A stretch of 64,000 nt of DNA from Acanthopleura granulata (GCA_016165875.1 JABBOT010000022.1:5108345-5172344); one strand, 5' to 3'; positions 45,630-60,045 are shown, numbered from the stretch's first letter. The notes: generated by a model not told the origin, from the letters alone. Program-made: numbers and translations.

Positions 45630-47864
45630 GCCCTGGTGTCAAGAAGGGCTCATCTATGTTGATTAGTACAGTCTTACAAGAGCCAGATTGAATTTCAACA
45701 GTAAGACGTAATTCACATGGACGGACTGGCAAGTAACTCACCAGAGGTTGGTGGTTTGCTCTAGTTTTCTCTACCCATAATTATATGGACTGCTTTTTTG
45801 TTTCTTGTAAACATTTTTGAGTTTTGGCCGTAGACAACATTAAAGAAAATATATAAAAATAGTATGATGTGGTCCTACATGTATGAGAGTTTGTTCAGTC
45901 TGAACATTAAGAATCTTGTTACTGCTGACAGCAACGTGGCCCTGCAATTGTATTTGATAAAATACAAAAATAAGCTGGAGACTTGAAATTTCATGTTCAT
46001 AAATGAAAGAAGGTTTGTTCTTTTTCGCTAATATGTACAACACATAAACAGCAGTTTGCTAAAAATCTGCTACAGCTTTTTAAAGCTGTTCAACAACACT
46101 GTTTTGAATAGTCGAAGAGAATGGCAGTATTTAGGCTTACACTTTTTGTTAATATGTTGGCTTCTCCAAGATGGGCATTTAAAAGTACCAACAAGTTAAT
46201 CTGCCTTATTTATCTTCCATAGATAGGTATACAGTCTGGGGACAATCTCTAAAAATTTCAAAGGTAAAATCATATTGAAATCCCAAGAAAGTAAAGATGG
46301 CAGGCTACTCAAGCATAAAAGCATCATTTTGTAATCTTGCTACAAATACAGGCATTTTGATGTGTTGCATTGTGTGTTTTGACATTGATGCTATTGTCCC
46401 AACTGTCTCTCCATTATTACATGCTCTTCTTTGTCCCAGTGCCTATGACCTCCTCTCTGTCACCACAGCAGTGAGAATGTTATGATATTTCCTCACAGCT
46501 GGTCGCTGATTTAAGACAATGCCTTTGTTTCGACTCATACCTCCCACCCCCCAACAGCCCCTCCCATCTCCTCTTAAAGCTGTTACAGCTGATGCAGAGC
46601 CCAGATGTAGCTTCTTCAGGTGTGTTTATTTAAAATCTTACAAACTGGGATGATCATGAAATTAAACATTAATTGTGGCGACTATCAAATTGTCAGACGC
46701 CATAATCAATGTTTTATTTAATTGAACCAGACCAACCACTGTACTTGGTTGAATAAATCAGCTTATTAACTTTTTTGTATGGCTTAATGTATTGGTCTGC
46801 CCAAATGTATAGGTGTAATGTGAAATTCGATGGTTAGGTTGTATATTGAAATTGTGTTTTTATTTGGTTTACTTTTTAACAGTTGATGGTAGCAAATTTT
46901 AAGGAGTTTTGGTGGGTTGTTTTTTTTTTTTAGATTCTCCTCTCAACAATTGTAAACACAGTTACATGATCCAGTTATCAAACCCTTGCTCCTTTTCACG
47001 TTTTTCTATTTTTAGCCTAATATAAAGAATTTATGACCGTATGCTGCACGGTAGTGAGTTACTTTCATCAGTTACTGGTTCAAGGGGAACTACTCTTGGC
47101 CTTAAATACAGCAGACCATTTATTGTGTTTTGGAAAAGTTATCTTCCTTGAATTGCGTCCACTCTCCAATGTTCTCAATCTATAAGGCTATAGTATTTGT
47201 AGTGGGAATTCATAATTCTGAGGGATACATTGATTTGTTTATGTGATGTCTATAATTAATAGCTTTTTTTAAAGTGAACCAAAATGTAGGCATATGCATG
47301 CAACTTATTGGTATTGAAAATGTATGAAATTTATACCTGTAATTTATTGGGTAACAGGGATCAAAACCCTGTCCCAAGACACAGATGTGGCTCAGCATAC
47401 TCTGGAAATTTCTGAAATGTTTTTGGACAGAAATTCAGCATATCAAAGCTATTCTCAGAAGGAACCATTTATAGATGTGTCTGCAGTTTAGTATTTGTTA
47501 GGCAGGAGCATGGTGTATAGCCCTCCAGACAGATAATAGATATATACTGGTGTAGAAATGTTTGGACGGAGAAAAAACATGTGTACATGTGTATTTACAT
47601 GATAGGACATGAAGTCTGTAGAGCATTTTGTAGATTACGGGTACACTCAGGCGTGTTGCTTCGGTGTATGTCCTATGTTAACAAACACTCTCTCACAGTA
47701 GCCCATGTTAAAAGATATGAGGCCATTGTTCAAAGATAGGAGCCTTTCTTATATGACATGATGTTAAAATTTTGGCCGACGGCTGACAGACAGAATAACC
47801 AAGTCATTAATATGCATATGAGCAGCTAAAAATTAAAGCAAAATTAAACTCTTGAGCAGATTAT
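45630..47864. other. Nothing certain; one SINE-tail-like stretch
   Basis: About 45720-45850 resembles the decayed SINE-like fragment at 18820-18930 ('ccagaggttggtggtt' versus 'ccaaaggttggtggtt'). The rest is unique. Confidence 0.35.
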
Positions 47865-47990
47865 ATGGATGGTGAAATGGTTTAACAGGCTTTCTGATTT
47901 TATGGATGGTGGACTGAAATGGTTTAACAGGCTTTCTGATTTTATGGATGGTGGACTGAAATGGTTTAACAGGCTTTCTGATTTTATGTA
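47865..47990. repeat. Three-copy tandem repeat, about 47 bp
   Basis: 'gaaatggtttaacaggcttt' and 'ctgattttatggatgg' in direct repeat. Confidence 0.85.
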
Positions 47991-48917
47991 ATATGCTGAT
48001 ATTCTTACAGACAAGATTTGTATTATTTGAGAACTTGACAGGTTAGAGTTGTAGGTGGAGTCGCATTGTCTGAAGCGAAATGAACATATTTATTAATGCG
48101 CAATGCCTGATTTACTAGACCTCTGACCAGTATTAAAAACTGCTACCTAACTCCAGCTTGTTCTGGTTTTTGTTGCAGCTATGAGTTAAGAGTTTTTGTC
48201 AGAAACCTGTACTGAGGGGTTAGACTCCAGTTTCCTTGTTCTCTGAAATTGTTGAACCGTTGATGGATTAGCTCTGTAGGTCACATCTGAAATCCAGCCC
48301 ACTGTCACACATGAACAGGCAGGAAGTTTGATCTAGCTACTGTTGGTGTAAGCACAGGAAAACTGCTCTCTTGACACTTGTCTGCTATGGTGGGAGTGAA
48401 ACATCCTTGAATGACCTTAAACACCAATAAAAAACCTCAACGCAAATGAAACAAAAAAATGAAAAATGGCTGAAACGGCTTGATGTTTCAATCAGTTCTA
48501 TAAAGATTGATCTCAGAAAGAAGAGAAGGAAGAAAGAGAAAGGAAAGAGCCTAGGGACAAGATATCAGCTCAAGTAATAAAGATGTACAGATAATCATAA
48601 TTCCTTTCCATTTTTGAATGATTCTTGTTTAATACTATTCTGAAAAATTCATCATTTTCATAATTGTAATCAGTTCATGGGTGGAGGAAAGAGGTGTGCC
48701 CACCAATGAACTTTGGTACGTGTGTGTGCTTTCCATTTAAAGTCTCATGCTGGATGGGGGGACTTAGCAGGCACATACGGCTGCATTGGGAACAGTGTGA
48801 ATTTTAATGATCGAGGGATGGGTACTGTTTTGACTGACATCTTTAACAAAACTTCAGAACAAGCAATTTGCATAGTGCTTGCTATTATACATGTACAGTA
48901 TTTTCAACCTGAACTGC

Positions 48918-49190
48918 CTTAGGGGCCTGGCGGTTAGAGTGTCTGCCTCAAGGATGGGAGATCCAGGATCAATCCCAGATTGGGTCATACCAAAGACTTT
49001 AAAAATGGAACATATTGCTGCCTCGCGTTGCACTCAGCACTCAGAGTTTAGAGCAAGGAAACTGGATTGGTCGATTCAGTGTTAGTATAATATGACTGAG
49101 TGAGGTGTCATGTCTGGTGTCTTCGGTATGATGTTCCTGTGGTGCAGCATGGACTCGCCCTGCCCAAGGAGACGCTGTATATATACATTC
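48918..49190 (+). mobile_element. tRNA-derived SINE, family B
   Basis: The head 'ggttagagtgtctgcct', then 'gtcataccaaagacttt', matches the copy at 28410-28755. The body is partly colinear ('gattggtcgattcagtgt'), and no A-rich tail remains. Confidence 0.75.
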
Positions 49191-49199
49191 CAAGGACTC

Positions 49200-50454
49200 C
49201 TCCTTGTCATAAGACTGAAAATGGCTAAGTTCAATGAAAAACCCATAGCATGCATACATACATATATTTTCAACCTGTGTCACATAATGTCTCATTGTGA
49301 GTTCAGGGAAGATAACTCTAGGAGAACAGCTGATTAGCTGATAATGAGTTATGCCCCCTAGACTGGAGTTGTGCTTAAACTGTCAGCTTAGTTACTGTAC
49401 AGGTTAACCTCAAAACTAGTGTTTCTGTGAGGGTTTTGTTTGTGTGTATTCCTTTGAGCTTGTTAAGGCTAAGCATGTGAATGGTTGGTTAGAAACAAGT
49501 TGAAGTTTACCAATCATTACCATATTTTAATCTTGGCTTGTTTATGAGCCCATGATTTCTTTACTTTAGTGCAATGTATCTAGAGGCTCTGCTTTCTTTC
49601 TTGAAGTGTAAAAAGTTGTCTCCCCTACATTGTGGATGCAGCTGGGTGAAATGATCATAAACATAGAACATTATAGACTTGTCATTGATTTTTATGTTTT
49701 ATTTCTCTTGGTACTTGATGGCTTTGCTTTTCAAAAGCCAGAATCAGTATACATGAATGCAGATTTCTAAATTTAAACTTTGTGGAAATCAGAGTAAGAT
49801 AAAAAATATTGTGGAAACAAGATGAAAACTGGTGTATTTTCTCAACCACAGCACTTGTAATAGGCATGGCTTTGGAAAGGTAATTTTTGGGTAAGGCTTG
49901 TTTTTTTTTTTGTTGATGATTGAAGAAGGTGTGGGACCTTCTTTATAAAAATTGAGAATAAATAATGTCGTAGGAGCTGTGAGTATGGAACTTTAAACTT
50001 TGCTGTAGGGATTGAAAATGAAATGATATTTTGATGAAGTGCAAATGAGCTCCTTTAAATGCTTGTAAAAATTACGCACGGCGCTAAAATCATTTTATAT
50101 AATATCTTTATTTATCGAAAATGAAACTGTTCTTCCCCAAGGCATTCACAGAGAAAACAATACATATGAAGCATGTACTTCAATCCAAAAATACATCAAT
50201 GGATATAAAATATGATAAAGTATTATTGTGTAGTTTGAAAAGAGAAGGTTCATACTTTCATTCATGCAAAAAGCAACAACACAACCAATAGTGCTGCTGC
50301 AACTGTCCCATCCAGCAAGAGAAGTAGGGCAGCCGGAGATTACCAACCCCTTGCTACCCCCCTGCTGGCTTGAACCACCTACATGTATAGAGAACAAACC
50401 AAGTGAGTGAGAAATGGCCGCTTTCCCATACCGTTTGATTGTTACAGGGACCTA
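49200..50454. other. Nothing recognised
   Basis: Unique AT-rich DNA up to the minus-strand LINE remnant. Confidence 0.4.
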
Positions 50455-51360
50455 GCCTTACGAAAAGGTTTTCTCTAATAATACATCTGAGTATAGAAAA
50501 ATATATAATTTTAACATATCACATTTAGATCCTGAACAAGTTAAGAGAGATGGGATTTTATCTAGATGGTGGATACAGGGAAAGCATACATGCATACAAG
50601 TACATATCAGTTGTTGCCTGAAGATAACTGTAATTTTAAGTGACTGAAAGCTTAATAATGAAGGGGCTTCTTTTACCAGTATTGGAAGGCAGTTCCATTG
50701 CTTGATGCCTGTATGTGAAAAACTTTCTATCATGTAATTTGTCCTTGCTTTAAGGAGATAGATGCTGTGTTGTGTTGATCTGAGAACAATATTGTTCGCC
50801 TGCTTGTTTGGAGGGAAAAGCTGTTTAATAAAACTTGGACAGAGATTATGTAATGCTTTATAGATGATACAAAGAATTTTGTAGTTTACCCTTTTATTAA
50901 AATGCATCCATTTAAGTCTTGAAAGTAAATTTTTTTTCAGATGTGTTTATGCTTTCTGGCAGAACTGAACAAGCAACTCTCTTCTGTAACTTGACTATCC
51001 TTTCTGTATTTATAATTGAACAGTTTCCCCATACTGAACAGCAATAATCAAAGTGAGAAAGCACATAAGACTTATAGAAAATGTCTCTACAATGACGTGT
51101 TGGAAGAGCCCTGTTCCTTTCAAGAATCCTTAACAGTTTCGAAACCTTTTTACACACGTTTCTGATTTGTGTGTTCCAGGAAAGATGTTCCTCAATATAA
51201 ACACAAAGCATTTTAGCATGACTGACTTCTTCGAATTTACTTCCATCAAGCATAACAGAGAAAGGCACATGTTTGATTTTCTTGACCACTGTGGTACTGA
51301 AAAGTGAAACGAATACTGAAAAGTGAATGAGCAATGATGACAGCATCACCTTCCCAAAGC
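50455..51360 (-). mobile_element. LINE remnant, RT C-terminal part, opposite strand
   Basis: Two adjacent frames on the minus strand. The upstream one (51349-50912) has HFDYCCSVWGN and a KLQKRVAC-type motif; the next (50907-50458) has NLCPSFIKQLF. This is the region after the RT domain in Jockey/CR1-like elements. It is split by a frameshift and lacks the catalytic part. It is a different copy from 38850-40860, with clearly diverged sequence. Confidence 0.8.
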
Positions 51361-51959
51361 TAATGGAGATATCCAGATGAAGAATGTAAGCTCATATTTG
51401 TACTTTATGCCTGCGTGTACATTTGGTTATCTTAAGCATCTTTGTTCTTTTCTTTAAAACTGATTTTCTATTTCTTAATAGAAAAGCTGAAACTATCAAC
51501 ATTTTTTTTTTCAAATTCACAGTTATACATGGGTTGTAAATGTACAATGTTGGGGGGGGGGGACAAAATTTTTCTTTAGAATAAAAATGTATTCCCTTTG
51601 CTACTCTGTTAGTGTTGTTGCTGACTGAATACTATTACTATACAAGGTGTCTCAGGGCTCTACCTGGTTTCCTCCCACCATCATCCTGCCACCATTGTAT
51701 TTTGGGGGGTTGTTTGGAAGGTAAAATGATATCCTTGTCATAAAATGCAAGCTTCAGCACCAGAAGTGATATTTTATGACATTTATGTACCTCTAAAATT
51801 GCTTTTTTGGGGGGGGGCAGAAGATAAATGTTAGGTCAGTGTTCAGTACATAGGATATATAGTAAACACTGGTTGATTTTGCGTAAGCATATAGTACAGT
51901 CAATGAGTGATGTAAGCTGGCTACCTGACCAGTGAAAACCCATGTTATTACAGGTGTAG

Positions 51960-52325
51960 CATATGTGGTGCTGAACAGAGAAAGGCTTTTAGAGTCGGCG
52001 GTCTGTGGCCGTTTTACGACGTAGTGTGGCAGACGACATGTAATCCTGCAGAGCTATAATCTCTCAGATCTTAGGTTACATACAGCTCATTGCAGAGTTG
52101 TTATTTTATAGCCAGATGGAGTTGGGCTCCAGCACAGATGTATCACAAACAGGCCTCAATGTGCGTCCCCTACTGGGCCGTCACAATACCTAGGCACAAG
52201 TTCCCCACACGCCATTAATACGCTGCGGCTATAACCCCCTGCTCCCCCACCCCCTGGGGGTGCCCTGCTGAGAGCAGCTTTATTTATATATACATCTATC
52301 ACACTCGACCGCTCAAGGTAAGATA
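51960..52325. other. GC-shifted unique segment in a gene-poor region, possible regulatory element
   Basis: Non-repetitive, with base composition unlike its AT-rich flanks and no open frame. It holds 'cccccaccccctggggg' and ends near 'ctcaaggtaag', a donor-like sequence. A conserved non-coding element or a non-coding exon are both possible. Confidence 0.25.
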
Positions 52326-55300
52326 CAATAAAAAAAAAGATGTATTGTGGGATCTGTTTGCATTTGCTTGTGTCAACTCTCTGCCTTGGTTGCAGAGTGT
52401 GTATTAGATGTAAACATTAGGAAATTTGAAACTGAAAAGCATCTCCCCTCCTTAAAAAACAAAAAATCAAAGAATAACAGCTCTATCTAAAACAATTCAG
52501 ACAATTTTATTACACTGTATTCAAGTAAGGTAGTGTCTATTGTCTCTTGAGTCTCATTAAATGTAACTTTATGCATCAATAAGAGAAAAAAATCATCACA
52601 CTTTGGGATGGTTATCTCTTGCAATATGTGCTGTGCAGAACAGTTGTTTTCAGGGAACGTTATGTCCTATTTTGGTTTTGTTTTTTAGGCTGAGTCATTC
52701 ACAGGAAACTAAATTATGTTTTTATGTTTTTTGAAAACTGGCTTCACTGATGGTATTATTTGTCTGAAAGCTTTTAATAAATGCAGATTTTTGTTGATTG
52801 CCTTTATTTTATTATTTATGAAGAGAGGAGGCAGGAAATATGAAAATTAAGCAAAATTAATAAAAACAAAAATACTTGTATCTTTATTCACTAAGTTACC
52901 CATTTCACACAGAAATGATTTATATTAGAAGTGAAACAGCATTTTTTGCATTACATTTTTAGATGACCATAGTCTGAATCTCTACACTCTTAGTCACTTG
53001 TGTTTTTTTAAGAAAATGAGTTCAGTATCACAAATGAAAGCCACATTTTTGAACCGGTCATTTTCATGTTTGGTTATTTAGTGTGTGGTTTTCTTAAAGG
53101 ATGACCCAAGAAGCTTCATGGACTTTCAAATTCCATTTTCTTGCACTGGGTTTTAAAGATGTGGATTTAATTTGCAATGTTTGAGTTTTAAGGATGAATA
53201 TTTTTCATTCAAAGTGTTCTTGGTGAATGAATTGGTGAACATTTAATAGATGGTCAGCTGTTGAACATGCTGTTACCGCCTATCAAGTATACTAAAGTTG
53301 TTGTTTGATTTTTTAACAGTTTGTCAAGAAATTTAAAAAATTGATAAAAACAAAAGTGAAAATATTCGAAAAATTTCAGAAAGCTCAGGGTGGTCATTGT
53401 TACTATTCTTTCCTTGAAACCACCAGAAAACTAACTGACTATTCTGTTTGTTTATGTCTGGTTCAGTTTTATTTGAGATCAGTTACCATTTATTTTAGTT
53501 TGGCCAGGAGAGTGTGCAGCAGTTTGATTTCCTTGACAAAGTTTACCCCACCAGATGGTGTGTGGAGAACAGCTTTGCCTGGGATAATGGCTTCAACAAA
53601 TGCACATGAATGGGACCAGTCCATTTGGTCCCGGGAGGGGTGGGGTGGGGGAGGGGTTGCAGCCAGTGAGACCACCACTGAAAAATTTTAAATTGAAATG
53701 TGATAAATTTGCAGTGAAATTTTCTAAGAAAATTCCTCTAATGCTTTTTCAGACTAGATGAGAGCTTTGCACGTGATGATTGCGTCTAATTTGTGTTAGA
53801 ACAACGCTGTAAACTGGCAGATGTTAACAGGGAGAAATGGAAAATTTTCTAAGCAGTGCAGAGTGGTTGTGTTTTCGTCAGTAATTCCAAGACTGTGGTA
53901 GTCTTAATTGGTTTTATGAAGAGTTCTGGACATTTCTCAATCAGCAAGTTTTGAAACATACATATAGGTGAACGTCCTGTCAATTTTTTTTTGACGTAAT
54001 TCGTTTGGAAATAAAGCTGAAATTAATGGGACTGAAGAAACCCAACTGATCAAAGGCTAAATTATTGGAGTTAACATCTGAATCCGGTGTTCTAGTTATT
54101 TATGGAATGTTAGCGAAAATTTTAAGTCTCTTGTTATCATCATGAAAAAAGGGTGCAAACCAGACTGTCACTTGAAAAAAGTTAGCAACTTCTGAATTTT
54201 ACTTATGATTCAGTTACATGTAATAAGGTTGAAGGTACCAGCTATAAAAAGGTGTCATTATGTGAAGTGCCTAAGATGTTTGATGTCAACATATTGACTT
54301 GATTTTATTTGGATATTTCAGTGATCAGTTTGGAAAATTTGTGTAGTGTGCATTAAAAACACCCAGCACCCACCCTGCCCAGCTGTTATGGACTCTCCCA
54401 TTCATCACACCCCAGTCATCAATTATTAAGAACTTGAAGTTCTCATCCCTTGTTCTCTTGAAACTAACTCTAGCCCTGGGGCTGAAGCCCCAGCAGGTTG
54501 CCATGCACACCCAGGCATATGCAAATAGCAGATAGTGGAGGGGGTAGGATGTTAAGGGAGGACAGGGGAGGGGGGATTGGGCATTACAGCCAGGCTCCAA
54601 CTGATGATACAGGCCCAGGAATCAAATTTACAGAAAACCTGACTTTGCTGATATTTGTCTTTATTAAAGCATTAATCATAGAAAAAGACAACATTATTCT
54701 ATACCAACGTCTCATATCTAATATCTTGAGCCTATGAAATAATTTGAACAATGAAGCGAGAGTTGATTTAAATTTTTCAGTTGCTATTTTTTTCCTTTTT
54801 CTTCTAGTTCACTGCCATGTGCGGTGTTTCCCAGAGGAAAGTGGGGTGGAGACTTGGTTTTAACAGTGCCCAGGCTGTAATCTGTATCTTTGGGTGATAG
54901 ACCAGAAACTATTGATGGAGGAAACACACTTTACTCTTTAAGAGAAAAGCCCTGTTTTTGACCTTCTCTGGCAAATGTAGTGAGAGAAAAGAGCTGGTCC
55001 AGTTAACAGAAATTTGTTTAGAAATGACTGAAAAAGGAGAGCCTAGATATTACTGTGAATTTTCAAAATGATGCTGAAGTAATTGGAGGATTCAGATGTG
55101 GGTAGATGTGGAGGGTGGGTGGGGGTGCAGGGATGGAGGGTAGATGTGGAGAGTGGGGGCCAGGGATGGAGGGTAGAATTAATTTACTTGATTGAGTGAG
55201 TTTGTGAATTGCCAGGCCAGGAATGGTAAACCCAACACCAGTTGTTGACAGATTGGAGAAAGCTGGCTAAACAGAAGTGACCAGTGTCCCATTAACACAG

Positions 55301-56899
55301 TGCACTGATTGGCTGGCTTAGTTGACCATAGGGCCTTTCCACACCCAAGGGCTAACATCATCCATCACTGTCACATCCTCTCTCACTAAGCCTACCCAGC
55401 TTTATTTAATAAGAGCTTCCTTAATTACCCAAGCCTTGATCTTACAATCTTACCCATTATGTAAACAACCATCTGGTTGGAAGCAGAGAACTTGGCTGTG
55501 ATTGGATACAGCTTGATTCATGTTTGTCTAATGGATGAACAACTTCACAGTTTTGAAATTTAACAGCATTGAAATACATCAGTGTGTGAAAATGGTATTT
55601 TTTTATGTGCAGTATGTCTAGTTTTGAGTGAAAGACAGTGCATGTTCTAAGTTAAGTTTCCGGAAAAGGTTGCATAATACTAAGTTCATTTAGGTAAAGT
55701 ATTTTTTCAAACAGCTACTAGGACAGTGGAAACTAACGTTTGAATGTTCTCTGTCGACTAGCATGAAACATCTCCATTCTGTCTAGGCTGTGGTGTACTT
55801 GTTCCAAGCCTGGAACACTCTTGTCACCTGAGACTGAAGTAAACTGCTAGGGTTGTGTTTGTAACTTAAGGATATATGTCAGTTTATAACATGGAACGGT
55901 CAAGAAACTTACTCCCTCCATAACACAATGGTCTGGAAATACTTTGCAATGTTGTTCACACCTGGACTAGTTATGATTAAAACATACACCATTAAAACAG
56001 TGTGCTCTCCCCATGTTATTACATGTTACATTGACAGACAACTCAAAACATTTATGTCACAGCTTATAAACAGCTGATGTCTCCTAGCTGTCTGATTGGT
56101 CAATCTCTGATAAGCTTAGAACCATGGGCAAAATTCAGATCTCCAGTACTCCAATACTCCACATTTCAAGCGAAGATAACTCAGCAACGAATACATACAA
56201 TTTCAGACAGGTTTTTACATTCATGAGAGAATTTTGTAATCGTTTTAATGAACAGTACCTCGGTTATGAGCTGTCTTTTACTTTAATGATTCCTTTAAAT
56301 TAAACTGTTGACTTGTACGTAGTTTGGCAAAATACAGATGGAACTGTATGTTTAGGCTAACATGTACTTGTATGAAATGGTTAGTCATTTGTGTCCTGAT
56401 GCATAGTAATAAAATTTATTAGGCAGCTTACCTGAATTGATAAGAAACGGCACCTGATACCTTGAAGAATCATCATGCCACTCTTATGGGACTATAGAAA
56501 ATGGTTATTTTTCAGAGGTTCAGTAAATATTTAGTTTTTTTTTTGCTCCATTAAATAGAAAATGACATTTGTACACCAGCCATCAACCAGACACATGCAG
56601 TTTTGAAGCAGAGTCCCAGAGATTCTGAACACTCTCTCCATATTTACTAACAAGAGAGGGGTGAAATTCAATGTAAAATTTAAGAAACTTATATTTAATT
56701 TCATGGAATATCCTTGACACACTGTTTTTTGCCATAATAACTTGTGACCTTGATTGAAATCATCACACAGCACACAGGAACTAACAAGACTGTTTATTGT
56801 TGACACGTAGGTACTTGGATTTACTCAGATTTGGGTAAAGGCACCTGGGATTTCACTCAAGACAGGCAACACTTAATTCTCCCTTACATTTGATCTGAC
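52326..56899. other. Nothing recognised apart from the G-rich repeat at 55090
   Basis: Short frames, including one at 53341-53691, have no homology and no good splice sites. Confidence 0.4.
55090..55180. repeat. G-rich short repeat
   Basis: 'gatgtggagggtgggtgg' and 'agggatggagggtagatg' recur, with many GGG runs on the plus strand. Confidence 0.6.
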
Positions 56900-57090
56900 A
56901 GAATTGCCTCTTCCACTTATCCAATGCTGATCCCTTGGGGTGAGGTGTGTTAATCCCCTGACCCTTCCTGCTGACATGAGTCCCCATGTGGCCCTGTTTG
57001 GACTGGGTAATAGGGGCATTGGGGCATCCTCAACCCCTCACCAGTTTAGCATTACAACTAACACCAAACTCACCTGTCGTTTCTAATTAA
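56900..57090. repeat. Diverged duplicated segment, copy 1
   Basis: Shares 'catgtggccct', then 'agtttagcattacaac' and 'acaccaaactcacctg', with 57900-58045. Confidence 0.65.
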
Positions 57091-57894
57091 CATCAAAAGT
57101 TACATGCGCGTGCACCTAAACGAAGGACATCCTTGCGTGTTAAAACAGTCTCCTCCGTACACAAGTTGAACAAATGTTCCTCTGATTTGTTCAAATTATG
57201 AAAAACTGAAACAAAAATTAAGTGTATGAATGTACGTATGTTACAGGAAATCAGATGTTGGCCAACTTTTATTGGTTACAGAGTGACCTTCTAGGTTGCA
57301 GGAGAGTTTTAACCTCTGTCTAAGGCTAATTTCTTCACCTTTATATCGCTGAAAAATTGTTAAACCCCAAGCACTCACTCACTCAATTCCGTCATTGTCT
57401 TGATGTGTGTTGACAGCATTAAACCTTCTGCACATGTAAACGAAGGGTCTGTATCCTGTGCGTGTGGTTAAGGAACTTGGGGTATCTAGGGAACGTCCGA
57501 GTAAGAAAAAGAAAAAAATCATTCGTATTCATCATAAATGAAAATATTGAACATATATGATTTTCAGTATATGAATGAAATTCACTCCATTTCAAACCAT
57601 GCTGTGGGTGCTCCTGGACATTTACATTGTGAGCATCTGAGTTATTTTACCATTATTCAAAGAGTTTTTCACTGAGAAAGTTCATTGAAGATTCATTATT
57701 AAGCTGTTATGTTGAGATAATTGATGTAGACCAGTAATGTTATTGGATTTTGTCCGATAACATGTTGACATGGAAAAAAAATTAGCAAGAAAGCTCCATT
57801 CGTTTCTGATATGTCACTGTCGAGTCGTTTATTCTCTAAAGCTGAATGTTTGTTATTCCGTTAAATTTGATTTTGAGTGAATCTGATCTTCTAA

Positions 57895-58045
57895 TCGCCC
57901 CAATCCACCAGTGTGGAGGTGTGCTGATCTCCCTGTTGACACATACCACCCATGTGGCCCTACTGGGGTCTGGCTGAAGGGCGTCCCTAATCACTCTTCA
58001 GTTTAGCATTATAATTGACACCAAACTTACCTGCCATTTGGGCAG
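57895..58045. repeat. Diverged duplicated segment, copy 2
   Basis: About 1 kb after its partner, in the same orientation. It could be an unrecognised mobile element or an old local duplication. Confidence 0.65.
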
Positions 58046-58904
58046 TGTCAGGTACCATTCAGTGGGTGCGGTGAGGAAATCATGTGACCCCTTAAGATGG
58101 TGTGAAGGAGGGATTGAGGTGTTTGAATGAGGGGATAGGGGGTGGAGGGGGCTGTGGGGGTGGTATGGGATTGTATTCATTGAGGGCAAAACTTGATGCT
58201 TTTTTGTCATTATGGTTTGTTGTTAGAATAGTTTGGGACCAATTGGGTAGATATCCCAAACATTATTCCAGGTATTATGCAGTCATACATTGTTCATGAT
58301 AGACACAGTTGGAAAGGCCCCGGGGTGTTGGAATAGGGGTGGCAGTGGGTGGTTGGAGTCTAACAGTTTTTATTTACCTGTTTACAGGTATTTTGATCTA
58401 TTGAATGTGGAAAAACTGTATATCAAACTGAGGATTGTTGGCAAAAAATTTATATTCGTTGTTCAGAGCAAATTCTTTCTGTTTACCAAGAATAGCGAAA
58501 ATTATTGTTGTTAAGAGAATACCAGACTTGTACCTGTACTGTTTATGGCACATGTATCAAAATGATTCTTAAGTTTGAAAAAGTTAACTTAAACCTGAGT
58601 ATATTTGGTGACACTTGCACAAATGAGGCTGATGTTTTGTGAATGTGTGTTTTTGCTATTCTGAGTAAATATGTGATTGTTTTGGTTATTCTGAGTTAGC
58701 CCAAGGGTAAGGCAGCATCCAGTATTGTGTATATGTACACTACAGTTGTGTGGAAAAGCGAACGATATAGGCTGTGGAAGGAAATGAAAAGTGTCTGAAA
58801 ATGGTTGACATTACATTGCATGGAGATCACTTTTACACTTAGTTAGAAACCACTGGTTTAATATTACTCTGTTACAACAAGATATCCACATTGTCCAGCC
58901 CTCA

Positions 58905-60045
58905 TTGTTTGTGGGGCCTTCAGGATGAGTGGTAAACACTGCTCGGGTGTGCGGTTTGTGGGGCCTACAAGACAAGCAGTAAACAGTGCTTGTGTGCGGA
59001 GTTTGTGAGTCCTACAGGACAAGTGGTGAACAGGGTTCATGTGTGCAGTTTGTGGGGCCTACAGGACAAGCGGTAAACAGTGCTCATGTGCACAGTTTGT
59101 GGGGCCTACAGGACATCTGGTAAACAGTGCTGATGTGCAGAGTTTGTGAGTCCTACAGGACAAGTAGTGAACAGTGCTCATGTGTGCAGTTCGTGGGGCC
59201 TACAGGACAAGCGGTAAACCCTGCTCATGTGCAGAGTTTGTGGGGCCTACAGGACAGGCGGTGAACAGTGCTCATGTGCACAGTTTGTGGGGCCTACAGG
59301 ACAAGCGGTGAACAGTGCTCATGTGCACAGTTTGTGGGGCCTACAGGACAAGCGGTAAACAGTGCTCATGTGCACAGTTTGTGGGGCCTACAGGACAAAC
59401 AGTAAACAGTGCTCATGTGTGCAGTTTGTGGGGCCTACCGGACAAACGGTAAACAGTGCTCATGTACACACTTTGTGGGGCCTACAGGACAATCGATAAG
59501 CAGTGCTCATGTGCACAGTTTGTGGGGCTTAGAGGACAAACGGTAAACAGTGCTCATGTGCACAGTTTGTGGGGCCTACAGGACAAGCGATAAGCAATGC
59601 TCATGTGTACAGTTTGTGGGGCCCTCAGGACAAGCAATAAGCAGTGCTCATGTGCACAGTTTGTGGGGCCTACAGGACAAGCGGTAAACAGTGCTCATGT
59701 GCACAGTTTGTGAGGCCTGCAGGACAAAGAGTAAACAGTGCTCATGTGCGCAGTTTGTGGGGCCTACAGGACAAAGAGTAAACAGTGCTCATGTGCACAG
59801 TTTGTGGGGCCTACAGGACATTTGGTAAACAGTGGTGATGTGAGGAGTTTGTGGGGCCTACAAGACAAGCAGTAAACAGTGTTCATGTGTGCAGTTTGTG
59901 GGGCCTACAGGACAAGCGGTAAACAGTGCACATGAATTTGTGGGGCCTACAGGACATTTGGTAAACAGTGCTGATGTGCAGAGTTTGTGGGGCCTACAAG
60001 GCAAGCAGTAAACAGTGTTCATGTGTGCAGTTTGTGGGGCCTCTG
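58905..60045. repeat. 47-bp minisatellite, about 24 copies
   Basis: Unit 'cagtttgtggggcctacagg' then 'acaagcggtaaacagtgctc'. Copies vary at CpG and GT positions; a small minus-strand frame here is a by-product. Confidence 0.92.

Noticed and set aside
53341..53691. 116-codon plus-strand frame as an exon
   Set aside because: Low-complexity start, no homology, and a Gly-rich end produced by a G-run. No convincing splice sites.
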